Shown here in pieces: positions 23,581 to 35,349 of a stretch of DNA of 64,000 bases. How positions within the stretch are numbered: the stretch's first letter is position 1; the number at the start of each line of letters is the position of its first letter. Under the pieces are notes generated by a model. That model was given only the letters and a program-made list of their open reading frames with translations. It was not told the origin of the DNA and ran no database searches. A program made the translations under genes and the position numbers. The stretch comes from Apostichopus japonicus (Eukaryota > Echinodermata > Holothuroidea > Aspidochirotida > Stichopodidae), in contig NC_092576.1 of assembly GCF_037975245.1 (NCBI RefSeq), forward strand, positions 11,372,111 through 11,436,110. Reading direction: 5' to 3'.

Positions 23581-25169
23581 TTATACGTGTAGGTATATTT
23601 GATCGCATCCATCAACGCATACACTACGTTTTTACTGGGGTATTTGAGACAAAGTCCTTGGTCATTTATTTACTTAGTTGTCAGTTAAGTAGAATTAGTG
23701 ATATGACCTGTGTAGACTGTGTTTGTTTTACCTAGGCACGGTCATAAAATTATCATAATACAGTGCATAGTATAGAAGATATGGTTATGACTTATACACT
23801 AGTCTATGTGGTACGCATGCGTAGATGTTTTAATAGACTGAACGGTGTACTGTGTGTCAGTACAAAGAAAGATATTCCACCTTCTTTGTACAAGTAACTA
23901 AGCAAGTGCATTCATGCTTGAATTAACGTCACGAAGGTTGTAAATTGCAGAGCCGTACATAGTTGTAATAATAACAGTCATGTACAAGAGGATTACAACT
24001 TCTGCTGAAAGGTAATGGCTTTTATATCTCTGTGACAGACCTGTTGTTATAATGTAAGTATGAAACATTTGTAAAGCAATATTGTAATGCGTATCGTAAT
24101 TTTCATCATACTTCGGCACTTAATTCCAGTCATAACTAAAACACAAATTTCACACACAGATAAGTTAAATCTCACGCCTTCACACGAGTCTGTGAAACAA
24201 TATATACCAGCAAATCTAGGTCTTTCATGCTTCACGAAAAAATATATGTGCACTTAGTTTGGTACATATTAACCTGTTATTTAGAGTAGGTCTCGCAAGA
24301 ATCGTTTGACATGACTTGGATACTTGAGACTTCATTCTAAAATTCCTTTACAAAATACGGTTCCTCATATTCACTATATATAGTGAATTCTCTTTCATTT
24401 TATTATACCTATGTAATTACTCTATTGGAGGTGTGCGTAAAGCACGTTGCATACCGATAAGAGTATATTTACAACGAACGGAGCTATATTACCAGTAGTC
24501 TATATACAGTATGTTAGTCCTTCAATGTAGCCTACACAAAGGCCTTTGTCAAGCCTTTCATTGACTTATGCTCGTTAATGTTATGTTAGACTGGATTATG
24601 GCCTCTATCAACATGTGGTCTATTTTATATTTTACGTTATGGTTTGGAATATCGGTGTGGGTTTAGAAGATGTAGTTTTAGGTAAGAAAGAAGTAATATA
24701 TTGTATATGGTTTTCTCACCATTTTGTGGTGGTGAGTGTGATGGGTAATTCGAAAATGTTAGCAGCGCGCTACATTGTTGGTCAAGACATTAATTTTGAT
24801 AATATGTAATCAATGCATAGTGTAAAAGTACAGCTAGGTAAAGCCTATTTAAATGTTTTATACAATAATCCTACATGTGTTTTAATGTAACAGAACTTAC
24901 AGTCGGACTAATATATTGTACTAGACAATAAGTAAGATAATATCACTGAAAAGAGGCTATACTTCAGTCCACAAAAGTCACTCAGAAAAGAAGAGACAAA
25001 AAAGAAGAAGTGATAACCAGAATTCAAAAATGCGTTGCAGTTTTGATGATGTAACATGAGCAGTTTTCTTCATAAATCTGACGTAATGTATAGTGAGGTG
25101 TACAACATACTCGATCTCAGTAAAGCAGTGTGATGTGACAAACAATAAATTCACAATGACACAGGCTGT

Positions 25170-25790
25170 CCTGAAATGACCATGTCCTCTACAACAGCTG
25201 GCTTCTTGTACTAAATGTGATAGATAGCCTAGATCAACATACTAAATATGATATCTGTCCTTGTTGAAATATTGTGTAAAACATAGTTTTCACAATTTGA
25301 GTCCTCGTGAACTCAAACGACCATTGACCTCTGCCCACAACATTAGGCTTCTTGTACTCAATGTGGTACAATAACATACCAAAAATGCGAGCTGTCCAAG
25401 CTTCCCTTGCGATAACATGTTTAGGAAGGTGCGTTAGTGTCAAGAGACAGGTAAGAGGGGAGTGAAGTAAGTTTTTTGGCGTTTGTTGACTTCAAAATAC
25501 CTTTGAACTCCACCAAAAGCAATAATAGGCTTCTTAAAGTTGATATGGAACCTCTGCAAACCAAAACATGAGATCTGTCCAATGTTACCTAATTCTTGCA
25601 ATATCCTCCACCAAAATCAATAGGCTTTTTTTACTTAATATTATACACCTTCATGCCAAGTATAAGATCTGCCCAAGCTTCCAATATTGAGAATATCATG
25701 TTAACAAGGTTTTCAAATTTGACCTATGATGACTCCAACTGTCCTTTGACCTCCACAAAAAAACAAACAGGTTTCTGGGTAATCACTGTG
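25170..25790. repeat. Degenerate repeats of about 150-180 bp (copy B)
   Basis: Recurring elements CTTGTACTMAATGTG, AYATGAGATCTGTCCAAGC, TTCACAATTTGA and TTTGACCTCYRC appear every 150-180 bases. They continue at 30836-30925 after the insertion and are paralogous to 61870-62600. Confidence 0.65.
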
Positions 25791-26666
25791 GTACTCTCTT
25801 AAAATGAGAGACTGAAATTTCAGTCTAATCGACTGAAATTTCAGTCTAATGATGGATGGGATAAGGGATCAGACTACTTAGACTGAATTTCAGTCTGAAA
25901 TGTAAAGACTGAAGGTCAGTCTTAATTAGACTGAGTACTCTGCAGTCTAATAGACTGAAAATCAAACCACTTTAGACTGAACAGTCAGCAGTTTAGACTG
26001 ATTTATTGCAGCACCAGTCTTAATTAGATTGAATATGCTCAGTCTATTAGACTGAAATCAGACTGAACAGTCGGTCCTTTACACATCACAGCTATACTGT
26101 CAATCTTATAAACTGCAAATCCTGGATTGAACAAGCTTTTCTATTGATCCTCCGTGTTAGCTTGGTGCTGGAATTCTTCAATATAGATGCATTTAAGGCC
26201 ATCATCAAAGACAACATTCAATGATCTGTTAATGCAGGGGAATTTACTGAAAGGTGCTACTTCATTGAGTGACTTCGCCTTCACATCCAATCATGTTAGG
26301 CTATAAAGACCAGAAAATCGTTGTGACAGTCACACACAAAGTACATTAAAAATGGTATTCCATCAAGAAATATAATTGTCAATATCCACCGAACAGTAAT
26401 TTTATTTCCACTAACTCACTAATATATTCTTATAGAATTTTCGTTATCATATTAAAAAAAAAAACAGAAATCAAAACTACAATATTCTGAGGGATGTTCA
26501 ACACAACATGTTATCTTTCCAACAAACGTTCAAATTAAAAAGATGCTTTACATAACAGTGACATATTTTCAGTTCAATATTAATCTGTCAAATTTCTGCT
26601 TGAATTGGGCCATCTAAAATGTTCTTTAATTTTTTTGAAAAAGGATTAGGTGAGCTGAGAACAGAT

Positions 26667-26769
26667 CAGTGGTGTCGCCAATGGGTGGCCTGGGGAACCC
26701 CTCCCCCAAGAGGGAATTCACAAATAGACATAACACCAACCAAAATTCATATGTCTGGCAACACCACTG
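26667..26769. mobile_element. Very short hAT-type MITE (103 bp)
   Basis: Inverted ends: left CAGTGGTGTCGCCA, right the complement of CAGTGGTGTTGCCA. The 8-base flanks GAACAGAT and CAACAGAA agree at six positions, as expected for an aged hAT target duplication. It is nested in the 5-kb element. Confidence 0.75.
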
Positions 26770-27932
26770 CAACAGAAAGCACTTTAAATTCTTTGTATAT
26801 TACCACCAGGTGGTAATACCCTGGAATTCATTGACAACACAGCTGTAAATTGAGTCGTTATATACCCAGCTGATCCCATCTCCCGATCTCACTGAACTTT
26901 AAATTTTCCACTGTAAAGGATATAGTAACTATACGATCCTACCTTTACAAAAGGGATAGGATGGAAACACGACGATAGTACAATGGATCTGGTACATTGC
27001 CTTTTTTTCCAGTTGTAAATCATTAATGTATAGTAGCAACAATTTCTTAGAATGATTTCAAAATGGGGAAAACATATGACAAATTTTCAGAAGGTTATTT
27101 ATAAAATATTAGGAATGGTTAAACTATATATCAGTGCCGTCAACATTTAAATACTTTGTGTTTCAATGATATAGATTGGCGATTGCTGAAAGTCATTATC
27201 CAGCACACACAAAACAACATATTACAAGCAGTTAACAGAATGGCACTAACTTCATAATGGCTATTAGATAAACATGAATTATTATATACTGCATTCACAA
27301 TTTCATGATATGGCATTCATATAAAGCAAATTTGTATGCAAAAACAGCACATGTGACTATTATACCACCCTCAATTATTTCTTAACTTTCTGATAGTAAT
27401 CATGTATAGTGATTTTGATTGGGATTTCAATCAAACTTTGAAGTTTTGTAAATTATCTGACGTGAATCATTTAATGTCGGGCTCAAGCTGAAAAAAAAAT
27501 GTGACTCAAAGTCGACTAAAAAATAATGAGGAAAGGATATTCTCAAATGGAATTTTCTACAATTACTGAATTTATAATAATCAGGTTACTTGCTTTTCAT
27601 GGCACAAGTTATGGAATATTGTGCATAATAAATAATATTAGCTTAATTAATTGCTTAATTAAATAAACCTTCAACATAGTGAGTGCAGTGAAATGTGGGA
27701 ACATTAAAGTAAACATTAAAATAACATGCTTGAAAAATCATACAACAAAGTTTTTTTGGCAACTAGGTGTTTGTTTAATTACATTCATAATTAGATCAGT
27801 ATCATTAAAAAACATTTTTGACAACCAAAAATCAATGAAATATTTATTTCTGGAGCCCTATTCATATAAAACTGTTGGTAAACTCTGGGTAATCAATTTA
27901 TCATTTTAGGGTATGTGTTAGTTACTCCTTAA

Positions 27933-28291
27933 AGGTATTGAAGACTTGTCCCAAACAGCATGCAGCCATCTGAAAAAGTTAACTTTCTGTTGCTTGCAAG
28001 TGATGTTTGTTCGTGTCGCTAACAAAGACAGACAGTAATGAAACGTGATACCTTGATATCTTTAGCTGGACCTGAGATGTTCATCGCTGTATCGTTTATA
28101 CACTGTGATGTGGGTATTGACCGCAGCTGTATGTACTGACTGTACACTAGTGTCTAATTACCGACGGTAGCAAGCTGTGTTTGTATTTTCTGGGATCCAT
28201 GGCAGTGTCTAACACTTCTGTCACACCTCATTTGAAACTAGGTCAGATTACCGGCATTAGACGTTCTTTTTGCGCGAGTCTTCACACCCTT
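27933..28291 (-). mobile_element. TTAA-flanked MITE, 359 bp (copy 1)
   Basis: Flanked by TTAA at 27929-27932 and 28292-28295. Ends are AGGTATTGAAGACTTG and the complement of AAGGGTGTGAAGACTCG. It is the reverse complement of the copy at 45439-45796 (358 bp). Both share GGTGTCTAACACTTCTGTTA-type and ACTAGTGTACAGTCA-type blocks. TTAA targets are typical of piggyBac and Kolobok families; which applies is not determined. Confidence 0.85.
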
Positions 28292-28516
28292 TTAAAGTTA
28301 CTCCACGCTGACAGACGGGGTTCCGGCCTACAGAGCAATAAAATGTAACATTCACTCCTTGAAATTACTCCATGCTGACTGCCCTTATTGATGTGGCAAG
28401 GATACGAACTAGAGACTTCACTTCTGTTGGTTGCAAAATTCCATACACCATGGAAGCATGGAACTCACAAAACTAGTGTTGTAGAGGGGGTGTATAGTCT
28501 ATGTTAAATGTATGTT

Positions 28517-28663
28517 CTACGCCTCTGTCCCTGTTGGAATGGCCAGTTTATCTGCCACAATGAAGAATTGTTTGGGGTTCAATTCTGGTCCGAGAGATAG
28601 GATGAAAGGCTGCCAATATTGTCCTTGTCTGCCCTGTGCTGCGCTCTCAATATCTGTGCCCTC
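28517..28663 (-). pseudogene. Exon-like minus-strand stretch in the 5-kb element
   Basis: Reading leftward from an acceptor-like CAAACAG (28670-28664), 48 codons run without a stop. They include QYWQPFILSLGPELNPKQFF and IVADKLAIPTGTEA before TAG. The QPF..SLG...P.QFFIV.DK.AIP pattern recalls, from memory, the C-terminal region of uncharacterised SAM-containing proteins common in fish and invertebrate genomes. The expected following segment was not found in the element. The stretch may therefore be a captured or decayed gene fragment. Confidence 0.4.
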
Positions 28664-29282
28664 CTGTTTGGTGAAGATAAAAATAAATGTGATAAAGGAC
28701 AAGCAATATGGTATGAATCAAAACATTCTTAAAAAAAGATATGTTGAGAGGTAGAGTTCGATGTGGACTAGACTAGAATAATATTTAGGAGAGAATGGAG
28801 AAAGAAGAACATGACTGGCATTGTACGAAGGAGATACATCAATTCATGATAGGCAGCAATATGTCATCCATGGTGGGTGAGATGTGTTATGTGAAGGTGG
28901 ATTCAAATTCAACCTAACATTTATGGGTTATCATGTTGATTTTGGCAGGTACATGGTTACCAAGCAAGGTTTGTTGTTAGTTGTTTTCAGAAATTTCTCT
29001 TTTTAAGGATAAATTGTCCATGACATCTCCTGATTCCATTTCATCAGCATAGAAAACCAGTGAACAAGGAATATGATTTACATTTTAGCCTACTGATTTC
29101 ACTAATATGTCTATCTGCTTGTAAAAGAAACTGATTTCATAAGATTAGTGAATGGTAATATTACTGTAAAATCTTATAGTAAAGACTGATGGCCCACTAT
29201 ATGTTTAATAAAATAGCAAAAGCATACCAATTCTTTTCCAGTTTCCACATGATTTAAATACAATGGTAATTGTTTAACAGAA

Positions 29283-30160
29283 TCGTGATAGCTTCATGCT
29301 GTAATGGCTGTAGCAGTAACTACATTTTTTTCAAATAATTAAGGGTGCTTACAATCTATGCATAATAGTACTGTGTTTTGCAATTTCTTCAGCATTGTTA
29401 TGTTCAAGTATTTGTTATGAGGTTAACCTAGCCTAGATTCATTTGGGACGATCGAGTACATATTGCAGTCCTGACAAGCGTGCTTATTCGCCCGACGATT
29501 GGGTTCATATGCAGGACAGGCGGGCTAATTTGCCAGACAATCTGGTACCGTGATAGCTTCATGCTGTAATGGCTGTAGCAGTAACTACATTTTTCAAATA
29601 ATTAAGGGTGCTTACAATCTATGCATAATAGTACTGTGTTTTGCAATTTCTTCAGCATTATTATGTTCAAGTATTTGTTATGAGGTTAACCAAGCCTAGA
29701 TTCATTTGGGACGATCGAGTACATATTGCAGTCCTGACAAGCGTGCTTATTCGCCCGACGATTGGGTTCATATGCAGGATAGGCGGGCTAATTTGCCCGA
29801 CGATCTGGTACCGTGATAGCTTCATGCTGTAATGGCTGTAGCAGTCACTACATTTTTCAAATAATTAAGGGTGCTTACAATCTATGCATAATAGTCCTTT
29901 GTTTTGCAATTTCTTGAGCATTATTATGTCCAAGTATTTGTTATGAGGTTAACCTAGCCTAGGCTAGATTCATTTTGGGACGATCGAGTACATATTGCAG
30001 GACAAGCGTGCTTATTCGCCCGACGATCGGGTACATATGCAGGACAGGCGGGCTGATTTGCCCGACGATCGGGTACATATGCAGGATAGGCGGGCTGATT
30101 TGCCCGACGATCGGGTACATATGCAGGACCGGCGTGCTTATTCGCCGACGATCGTGTTAA
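29283..30160 (+). repeat. About 266-290-bp tandem repeat, three units, ending in 42-bp subrepeats
   Basis: Units start CGTGATAGCTTCATGCTGTA at about 29283, 29549 and 29813. Each ends in GACGATCGAGTACATATTGC and CCCGACGAT..GGTTCATATGCAGGA motifs. In the last unit the motif GCCCGACGATCGGGTACATA with TGCAGGACAGGCGGGCTGAT is itself repeated about four times (29999-30155). It is located near the right end of the 5-kb element. Confidence 0.88.
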
Positions 30161-30313
30161 TAGGCCCCACCAATTATAACAACAGCCTAGTCCCTATTTG
30201 CTATGGTACAGCCTAGCTAGGCCTACCTCGCGCACAAGCCTAGAATAACTAACGTTACGAACTGCCAAGCTTTTATTCTGTATTAATTGGAAAACAACAA
30301 AAAACATACATAC

Positions 30314-30385
30314 CTTTCCCTCGAAAACTGTTTTCACTTCGTGGAAACCTTTATTTGTAAGAAAAGTTCTTAAAGACTCAGCCAT
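30314..30385 (-). pseudogene. Exon-like minus-strand stretch with start codon in the 5-kb element
   Basis: ATG at 30385-30383 opens 24 codons beginning MAESLRTFLTNKGFHEV and ending FEGK at a strong donor AAG|GTATGT (30314/30313). The amphipathic L..FL..KGF.EV...F pattern would suit the first helices of a SAM-like domain, but that is a guess from a very short segment. It lies 446 bases inside the right end and points inward, as the first coding exon of an element-borne gene would. Confidence 0.35.
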
Positions 30386-31844
30386 TGCTAATTTATAACC
30401 TTTACTCTAGCTTAGACATACGGTCGTCTGTCTCGTTCATGCCTAGCTGTGTGTACGGCGTGCGTACGTACAGTACAGCGAGTACCTGGCTAAGCGAAGA
30501 ATATAGTAGTATATATGTACACAAGTTGTAGCGCTCGTTGTCACTTGTTTTTTGTGCTGCGTATTTGCAAGTTTTCGGATGACGTAGGCGCATTTCTGTT
30601 CTCTGATTGGATACATTTTTCAGTGGAATACAGAGACTGAAAATGGTAAGATGCCATGCCACATGTGATTAGCTGATTGGTTAATACAGTCAGTCCAAAA
30701 CAGCGACTGAACGGTGTAACTGATAATACAGTCTAAGTAGAGTGTTTCTCAGTCTAAGCTCAGTGTATAACACTGAAAAAAATTTCAGTCTCAAAGAAGA
30801 CTGAATTCTTCAGTCTATCATTTTAAGAGAGTACTCCTACACACCAAACATGAGATCGGCCCAAGCTTTCCTTCTTGAGATATTGTGTTTACAAGGTTTT
30901 CACAATTTGACACATCCACATATACACCCACACACCATCATAAATGCAAAGGTTATGATTATCATCGAAACCAAAAAAAAAAGCCGAATCAATGACAAAG
31001 GGAAAGGCTATACATACAATGTAATACAAAGTAATAGATAAGCACATTAGATTATACGTAGGCAATATTTAAAGGAATAGATAGTTTTAGCTTCTTTCAT
31101 ATATGTACTGAGACAACATTTGCAAAGTAAAGAAATTATATTTCAGTAGCTTTAAAATCAGAACTATTACTGAATGAAAAACATTTGAAGATTATTGGAT
31201 CAATGCGCACTGTGATGTTTCGATCACAATTTTGTTTCAATATCAAGTTAAAAAGACCTATTAGAATCGAGCTCATTCGACACTGAATATTATAGTGCAG
31301 ATACACAGTAAAGTCTTCTTTTTCTTATATGACTTGAAATGGTACCGATGCTATAAACAAACATTAGGCGAGGGGTGGAGGGGGGGGGGGCGGGGGTGTC
31401 AATAAAGACGTTTGCTTTGTTACTTTTAAGTTTGTTAATGATTGAACTTATGTGGCCGTTTTACTATAAATTACAAAAATCGTCAGTGCCAAATGTAAGA
31501 CACTCACCAATGTTTGATGTAGAACCATGTGCGTATTTGGAGGTAAACCATTCTACAATGGGAATATTCAGGGCCAACTCTAGCTGTAAAAGGACTGTTT
31601 CATCTTGTTCAATGGAATACGCGTTTAGGTTTGGCCGCGTCATGATTTACAGCAAAACGAAATACCTACTGATACATACTGTATTCCCCAAATTTCATGT
31701 TAATCGAAGCCCTCAGTATCGATTATCACGTTGTTTTCCGTATGTTGCTCGCGTATGAATATAACAGTTAAGTTGGCATGCTCCAAATAACACTAACACA
31801 CGCTCAGTATGAACGTATGCACACGATTGAACAGATACTTTTAT

Positions 31845-32400
31845 CCACGTCTATAAAACCAAAACCAAAACCCATCCTCATCATCTTCATGCTTGCCATC
31901 TCTAACTCCAACAAACAAATTCTCAACAGAATTCATACTAAAGCTGATCGCCATGCACTCAGAGGCGTAGCGAAAAATTTGCCAAGTGAGGGGCAAACTA
32001 TCTAAGCGTAGCGCCACCAGAGGTTGGCGCGAAGCGTGCAAGAAAATTTTGGCCGAAAATGTCTCCCAGATCGCTAGAAATGGCACTTCCCAGGCCATGT
32101 AAGTGATATCTAAGCATAATTTATTTTGAAATTACTAGCGATATCATAAAAAAATATGCTCGAGGTGGGCGGGGGTTGCGGTCGCCCCATTCGCCCCCCC
32201 CGGCTACGCGCCTGCTTGCACTGAACCTCAGTCCCTATAGTTATATCGGTAGTTTACACGTTCCACATGCAGGAAATACAAGCCCTCTTTTCACCGTCCT
32301 TCTTAAAGAATTTAACTTGAATTAAGTTATATAGCAACCCCGAGAATGACCCGTTTAATAAAGCTCTCCTCCTGAAATACCAAATACCAACTGTTTTCTA
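31845..32400. repeat. Second copy of the 14.2-kb dispersed repeat, split by a MITE
   Basis: 31845-31959 and 32215-32390 match the two sides of the repeat at 14220-15360. The MITE 31960-32214 sits between them. Confidence 0.5.
31960..32214 (+). mobile_element. hAT-type MITE, 255 bp, with 8-bp target duplication
   Basis: Left end CAGAGGCGTAGCG, right end CGGCTACGCGCCTG (complement CAGGCGCGTAGCCG). The flanks CATGCACT (31952-31959) and CTTGCACT (32215-32222) differ by one base. CAGNGGCG ends with 8-bp duplications are the hAT pattern. Interior blocks GGTTGGCGCGAAGCGTGCAA and AGATCGCTAGAAATGGCACT recur at 12350-12621, 13800-13960 and 50985-51140. Confidence 0.88.
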
Positions 32401-32444
32401 TTCTTTCATAACACAATTACACATATTCCCCTAGAACCTCTTGC

Positions 32445-32690
32445 GAGTTCGATCGTATAGCGGGCCATCAGTCTCAAATCGTGGGGAATCGACATATACC
32501 AATTTCCTTCGACTTATATCAGTTTCTAGCAGCTTAAATTGACTTCTACCGATTTAAATCGACATATACCAGATTACATAGATCACTAATAAAACATGAT
32601 TGGGGGCAAACCCTCGCATGTATTGATTTTAAGAAGTAATTTATTTGAGTATATAAGTAGTTGATATAAATAATATATGCAGCCTTGACG
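32445..32690. repeat. TCGACATATACC repeat element, short copy
   Basis: Starts CGATCGTATAGCGGGCCATC and AGTCTCAAATC, then four or five TTTAAATCGACATATACC-type units. The reverse complement of its start is the end of the array at 62800-63370. From 32583 the sequence GATCACTAATAAAACAT, GGCAAACCCTCGCATGTATT matches 63617-63705. Confidence 0.7.
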
Positions 32691-32699
32691 TATAAATAA

Positions 32700-34700
32700 G
32701 TTCGAAGGTTAAGTTACTTAAACGAGCAGTTGTTTGCAGTCTTACCATTACGTGACTGAAGGCCCGCGAACTTTTTTTCCCCAAACTGAACTGACACTGA
32801 AATGAGTATTCAACAAGGTATACTCTGTCGATATCAGTATGATCAACACGAACAAATTCAAGATATTCATTCACATTAGCAACTTTCCAGAACTTTTGGT
32901 AGGAATATATGAACGAAAGTATATAATGTTCTTAACACAATGAAGCAACAATTCCCAACTACTGCGTCCATAATAGGCAGTCCCCGATCGTTTGTTTACT
33001 CGCTTGACTCCGCTCTACACAACACATGTAATGTAGCCTACTGTACTATGTATAGTATACAGCACAATCAACACAGTGCATTTGTAATTGTATACATGTA
33101 GCCGATGTACGTATGTACGAGGTGTTTGTGTACATTCGGAGTTGCGATATAGTTTTATAATCATAAATTCATGAGAAGTTCAACTTCTAAAAAATGTATT
33201 CAGTCAATGAATCATGATAGGCCTAGTCGAATAGGCAGTGGCCATGAAGACGGCGAGCGAGTGTGTGCCAGCCATTGAGTGTACACAAAAAAAAAAGGCA
33301 TTTGACGATATGTCTGTGTCTTTTGACTTGTTAACTATAGTTGTATAGCCTTATAACATATACGTACGGAAACACAGATGTTTACCGGCACCAGTAGAAG
33401 TTCTTGTACATGGTATGGACTCGAAGAGGAACCAAAGAGCACCCGAACCCATACCCTGAGGATTATTTCGGATTCATTGATAAACGCAGACTACCATTCC
33501 GATTTTGATCAGCCAATCAGAATCGAGGAAATAATTTCAGTGTCAGTTCAGTTTGGGAAAAAAAATCGCGGCCCGCATAGCCTATATACGTACAGTAACA
33601 TTAGCCATATGTTATAGTATCGACCGAGTTAGGTTTAAGGTTGAACACGTCATGAACTGGTACACGGGGGAACCGACCGAACCAGGGAGATCAGTGACCC
33701 GTTTCCGATTTTTGAGACCGGTCCCATCATTAAATTCCCAAACTTACGTCTCTACCCAATCAACAATTGACACAGACTTATCTTTATAATCAATCTCACG
33801 ACGGGATAAAAACCTCGCCCATAAGTAATCAATCTTATACCTGAACAATTAAGTATCAAACTATGACATATGTAACAACTGTCCATGGTTCCATACTGTC
33901 CTCTACTGTTATGAGAAAATAGGGAAAGATGATTTGATCAATTTAACTCCTTTTACCAACTATATTATTAATTCACACGATCCATACTGCAAACGGTGCA
34001 GTAAAGTAAAGTTTCCAAAATAGTGACTAGAGTCATTCCTGCACAGATGTACAATGTCATGTTACTTTGCCCATGGAATACTAATGTTGACTGAGTTCAA
34101 AATACGCCACCATGTTTTAAAATCCCTCGAACACTTACGCTAACACCGCATATATTTGCTGTCACCTACCATCGCAAATTTCAAATGGGATGAATTTGAA
34201 GGTACGTTCAAATATTGATCTTTATTACCCTGTATGACGGACAAAACCTTCCTGAAAAAAAGAAAATGTGTAACATTGACACAAACGACATCACTAAAGG
34301 GGCAATTTCAAACTGTTACCCCGATATAACATAATTACAAGTCTAACGATTTACTTGCCTGAAAGTTCAATTATGTCTATAGTTTGTTGTTATTATCCTC
34401 GCGGAAGCCGTGTGTACTACAATAAGTGTCACGTCACGTGTCCGTCTAGCTCAAACTATCTTTTGGAGATATAATGAAGAGCCGACACTTCCATTGTATC
34501 CTCTGCACGATCATTTGGTTCAGTGACCCACTTAATTGGTTTGAGCGATTGTGCGGGCTGACCTATGTTACAGATACTGACATACTGTGATTGTGCGAAT
34601 TTCGACGCGCTTTCGTCTGTGATGGTGACAAGCAATTTCATTGTTCGAATGTTGCATATATATATATAGACCAGGCTATGAATGAGGTAGGTATCACCTG
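32700..34700. other. Non-coding stretch, no feature recognised
   Basis: Ordinary AT-rich sequence with scattered short ORFs lacking recognisable domains or joined exons. A (TA)n run sits at 34655-34668. Nothing here could be assigned. Confidence 0.5.
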
Positions 34701-34720
34701 AAAGGAGGATTTATCTCACA

Positions 34721-35115
34721 TGGTTTTTCTAGACTAGAATTTCAAAAGGAATAAGAATATCTTGGGAAAAAAGCAAATCCTGAACGCACCTCCGAAAAGT
34801 GGGGTTCTTTCTGGGGGTGGGGGGGTCCATTTTTTAAGGAAAAAATACCAGAAGTTACATTTACACAAAAATAGGATAAAATGTGGTTTTTCTAGACCAG
34901 AATTTCCTAAGAAATAAGAATATTTTGGGTAAAATGCCCACATCCTGAACGCAACCCCGGAATAGGGGGGTTCTTTCTGGGGGTGGGTTCCAATTCTCAA
35001 GGGAAAAATACCATAAGTTACATATACACACAAATAGGATAAAATGTGGTTTTTCTAGACCAGAATTTCATAAGAAATAAGAATATATTTGATAAAAAGC
35101 CCAAATCTTGAACGA
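34721..35115. repeat. About 163-bp tandem repeat, 2.4 units
   Basis: TGGTTTTTCTAGACYAGAAT starts units at 34721, 34883 and 35047. Each has AAATAAGAATAT, CCTGAACGC, GGGGTTCTTTCTGGGGGTGG and ATACCA(G/T)AAGTTACAT. Confidence 0.88.
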
Positions 35116-35349
35116 CCATATTCCCAGCTGACGTCTTAATACTCCTGTCTTAAAGACCGTTCATACAATAGTCAGATTTGCTAAACAATGCAGCTGTAAT
35201 GGTAATTTGCTGCTCATGAATGTTTTTAACCTTTTCTTAACCTTCAAAATTGTGGGCAGTACTTTAGAGATATCATAAAATAGTTATTACAAAATATAGT
35301 ATATTTATAGGTAGCTGTCATTTGTGACTAAAAACCAAAACAAATATAA

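Larger units (their letters stand above)
25794..30831. mobile_element. About 5.04-kb terminal-inverted-repeat element with AGACTGA subterminal arrays
   Basis: The ends are CTCTCTTAAAATGAGAGACT (left) and, read inward from the right, CTCTCTTAAAATGATAGACT. Both flanks carry GTAC/TA, so the target duplication is TA or GTAC. The paralogous site in block C (about 62486) reads GTGGTACTCTTACACACC without the element. About 19 GACTG/CAGTC motifs fill the first 290 bases and about nine fill the last 215, mostly as AGACTGAA or TTCAGTCT. The interior holds nested MITEs (26667-26769, 27933-28291), tandem units at 29283-30160 and two exon-like minus-strand stretches (28517-28663, 30314-30385). No recognisable transposase was found. 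The termini do not match a superfamily I can name with confidence. Confidence 0.8.

Noticed and set aside
26148-26245. Possible terminal exon on the minus strand of the 5-kb element (NVVFDDGLKCIYIEEF)
   Set aside because: An acceptor-like AACAG precedes it, but the piece is short and matches nothing I recognise; too weak to list as a feature.
31375-31758. 127-codon open frame
   Set aside because: No recognisable domain, begins in a G-rich tract, no conserved counterpart in the paralogous block, and no supporting splice or signal features beyond a chance hydrophobic run.
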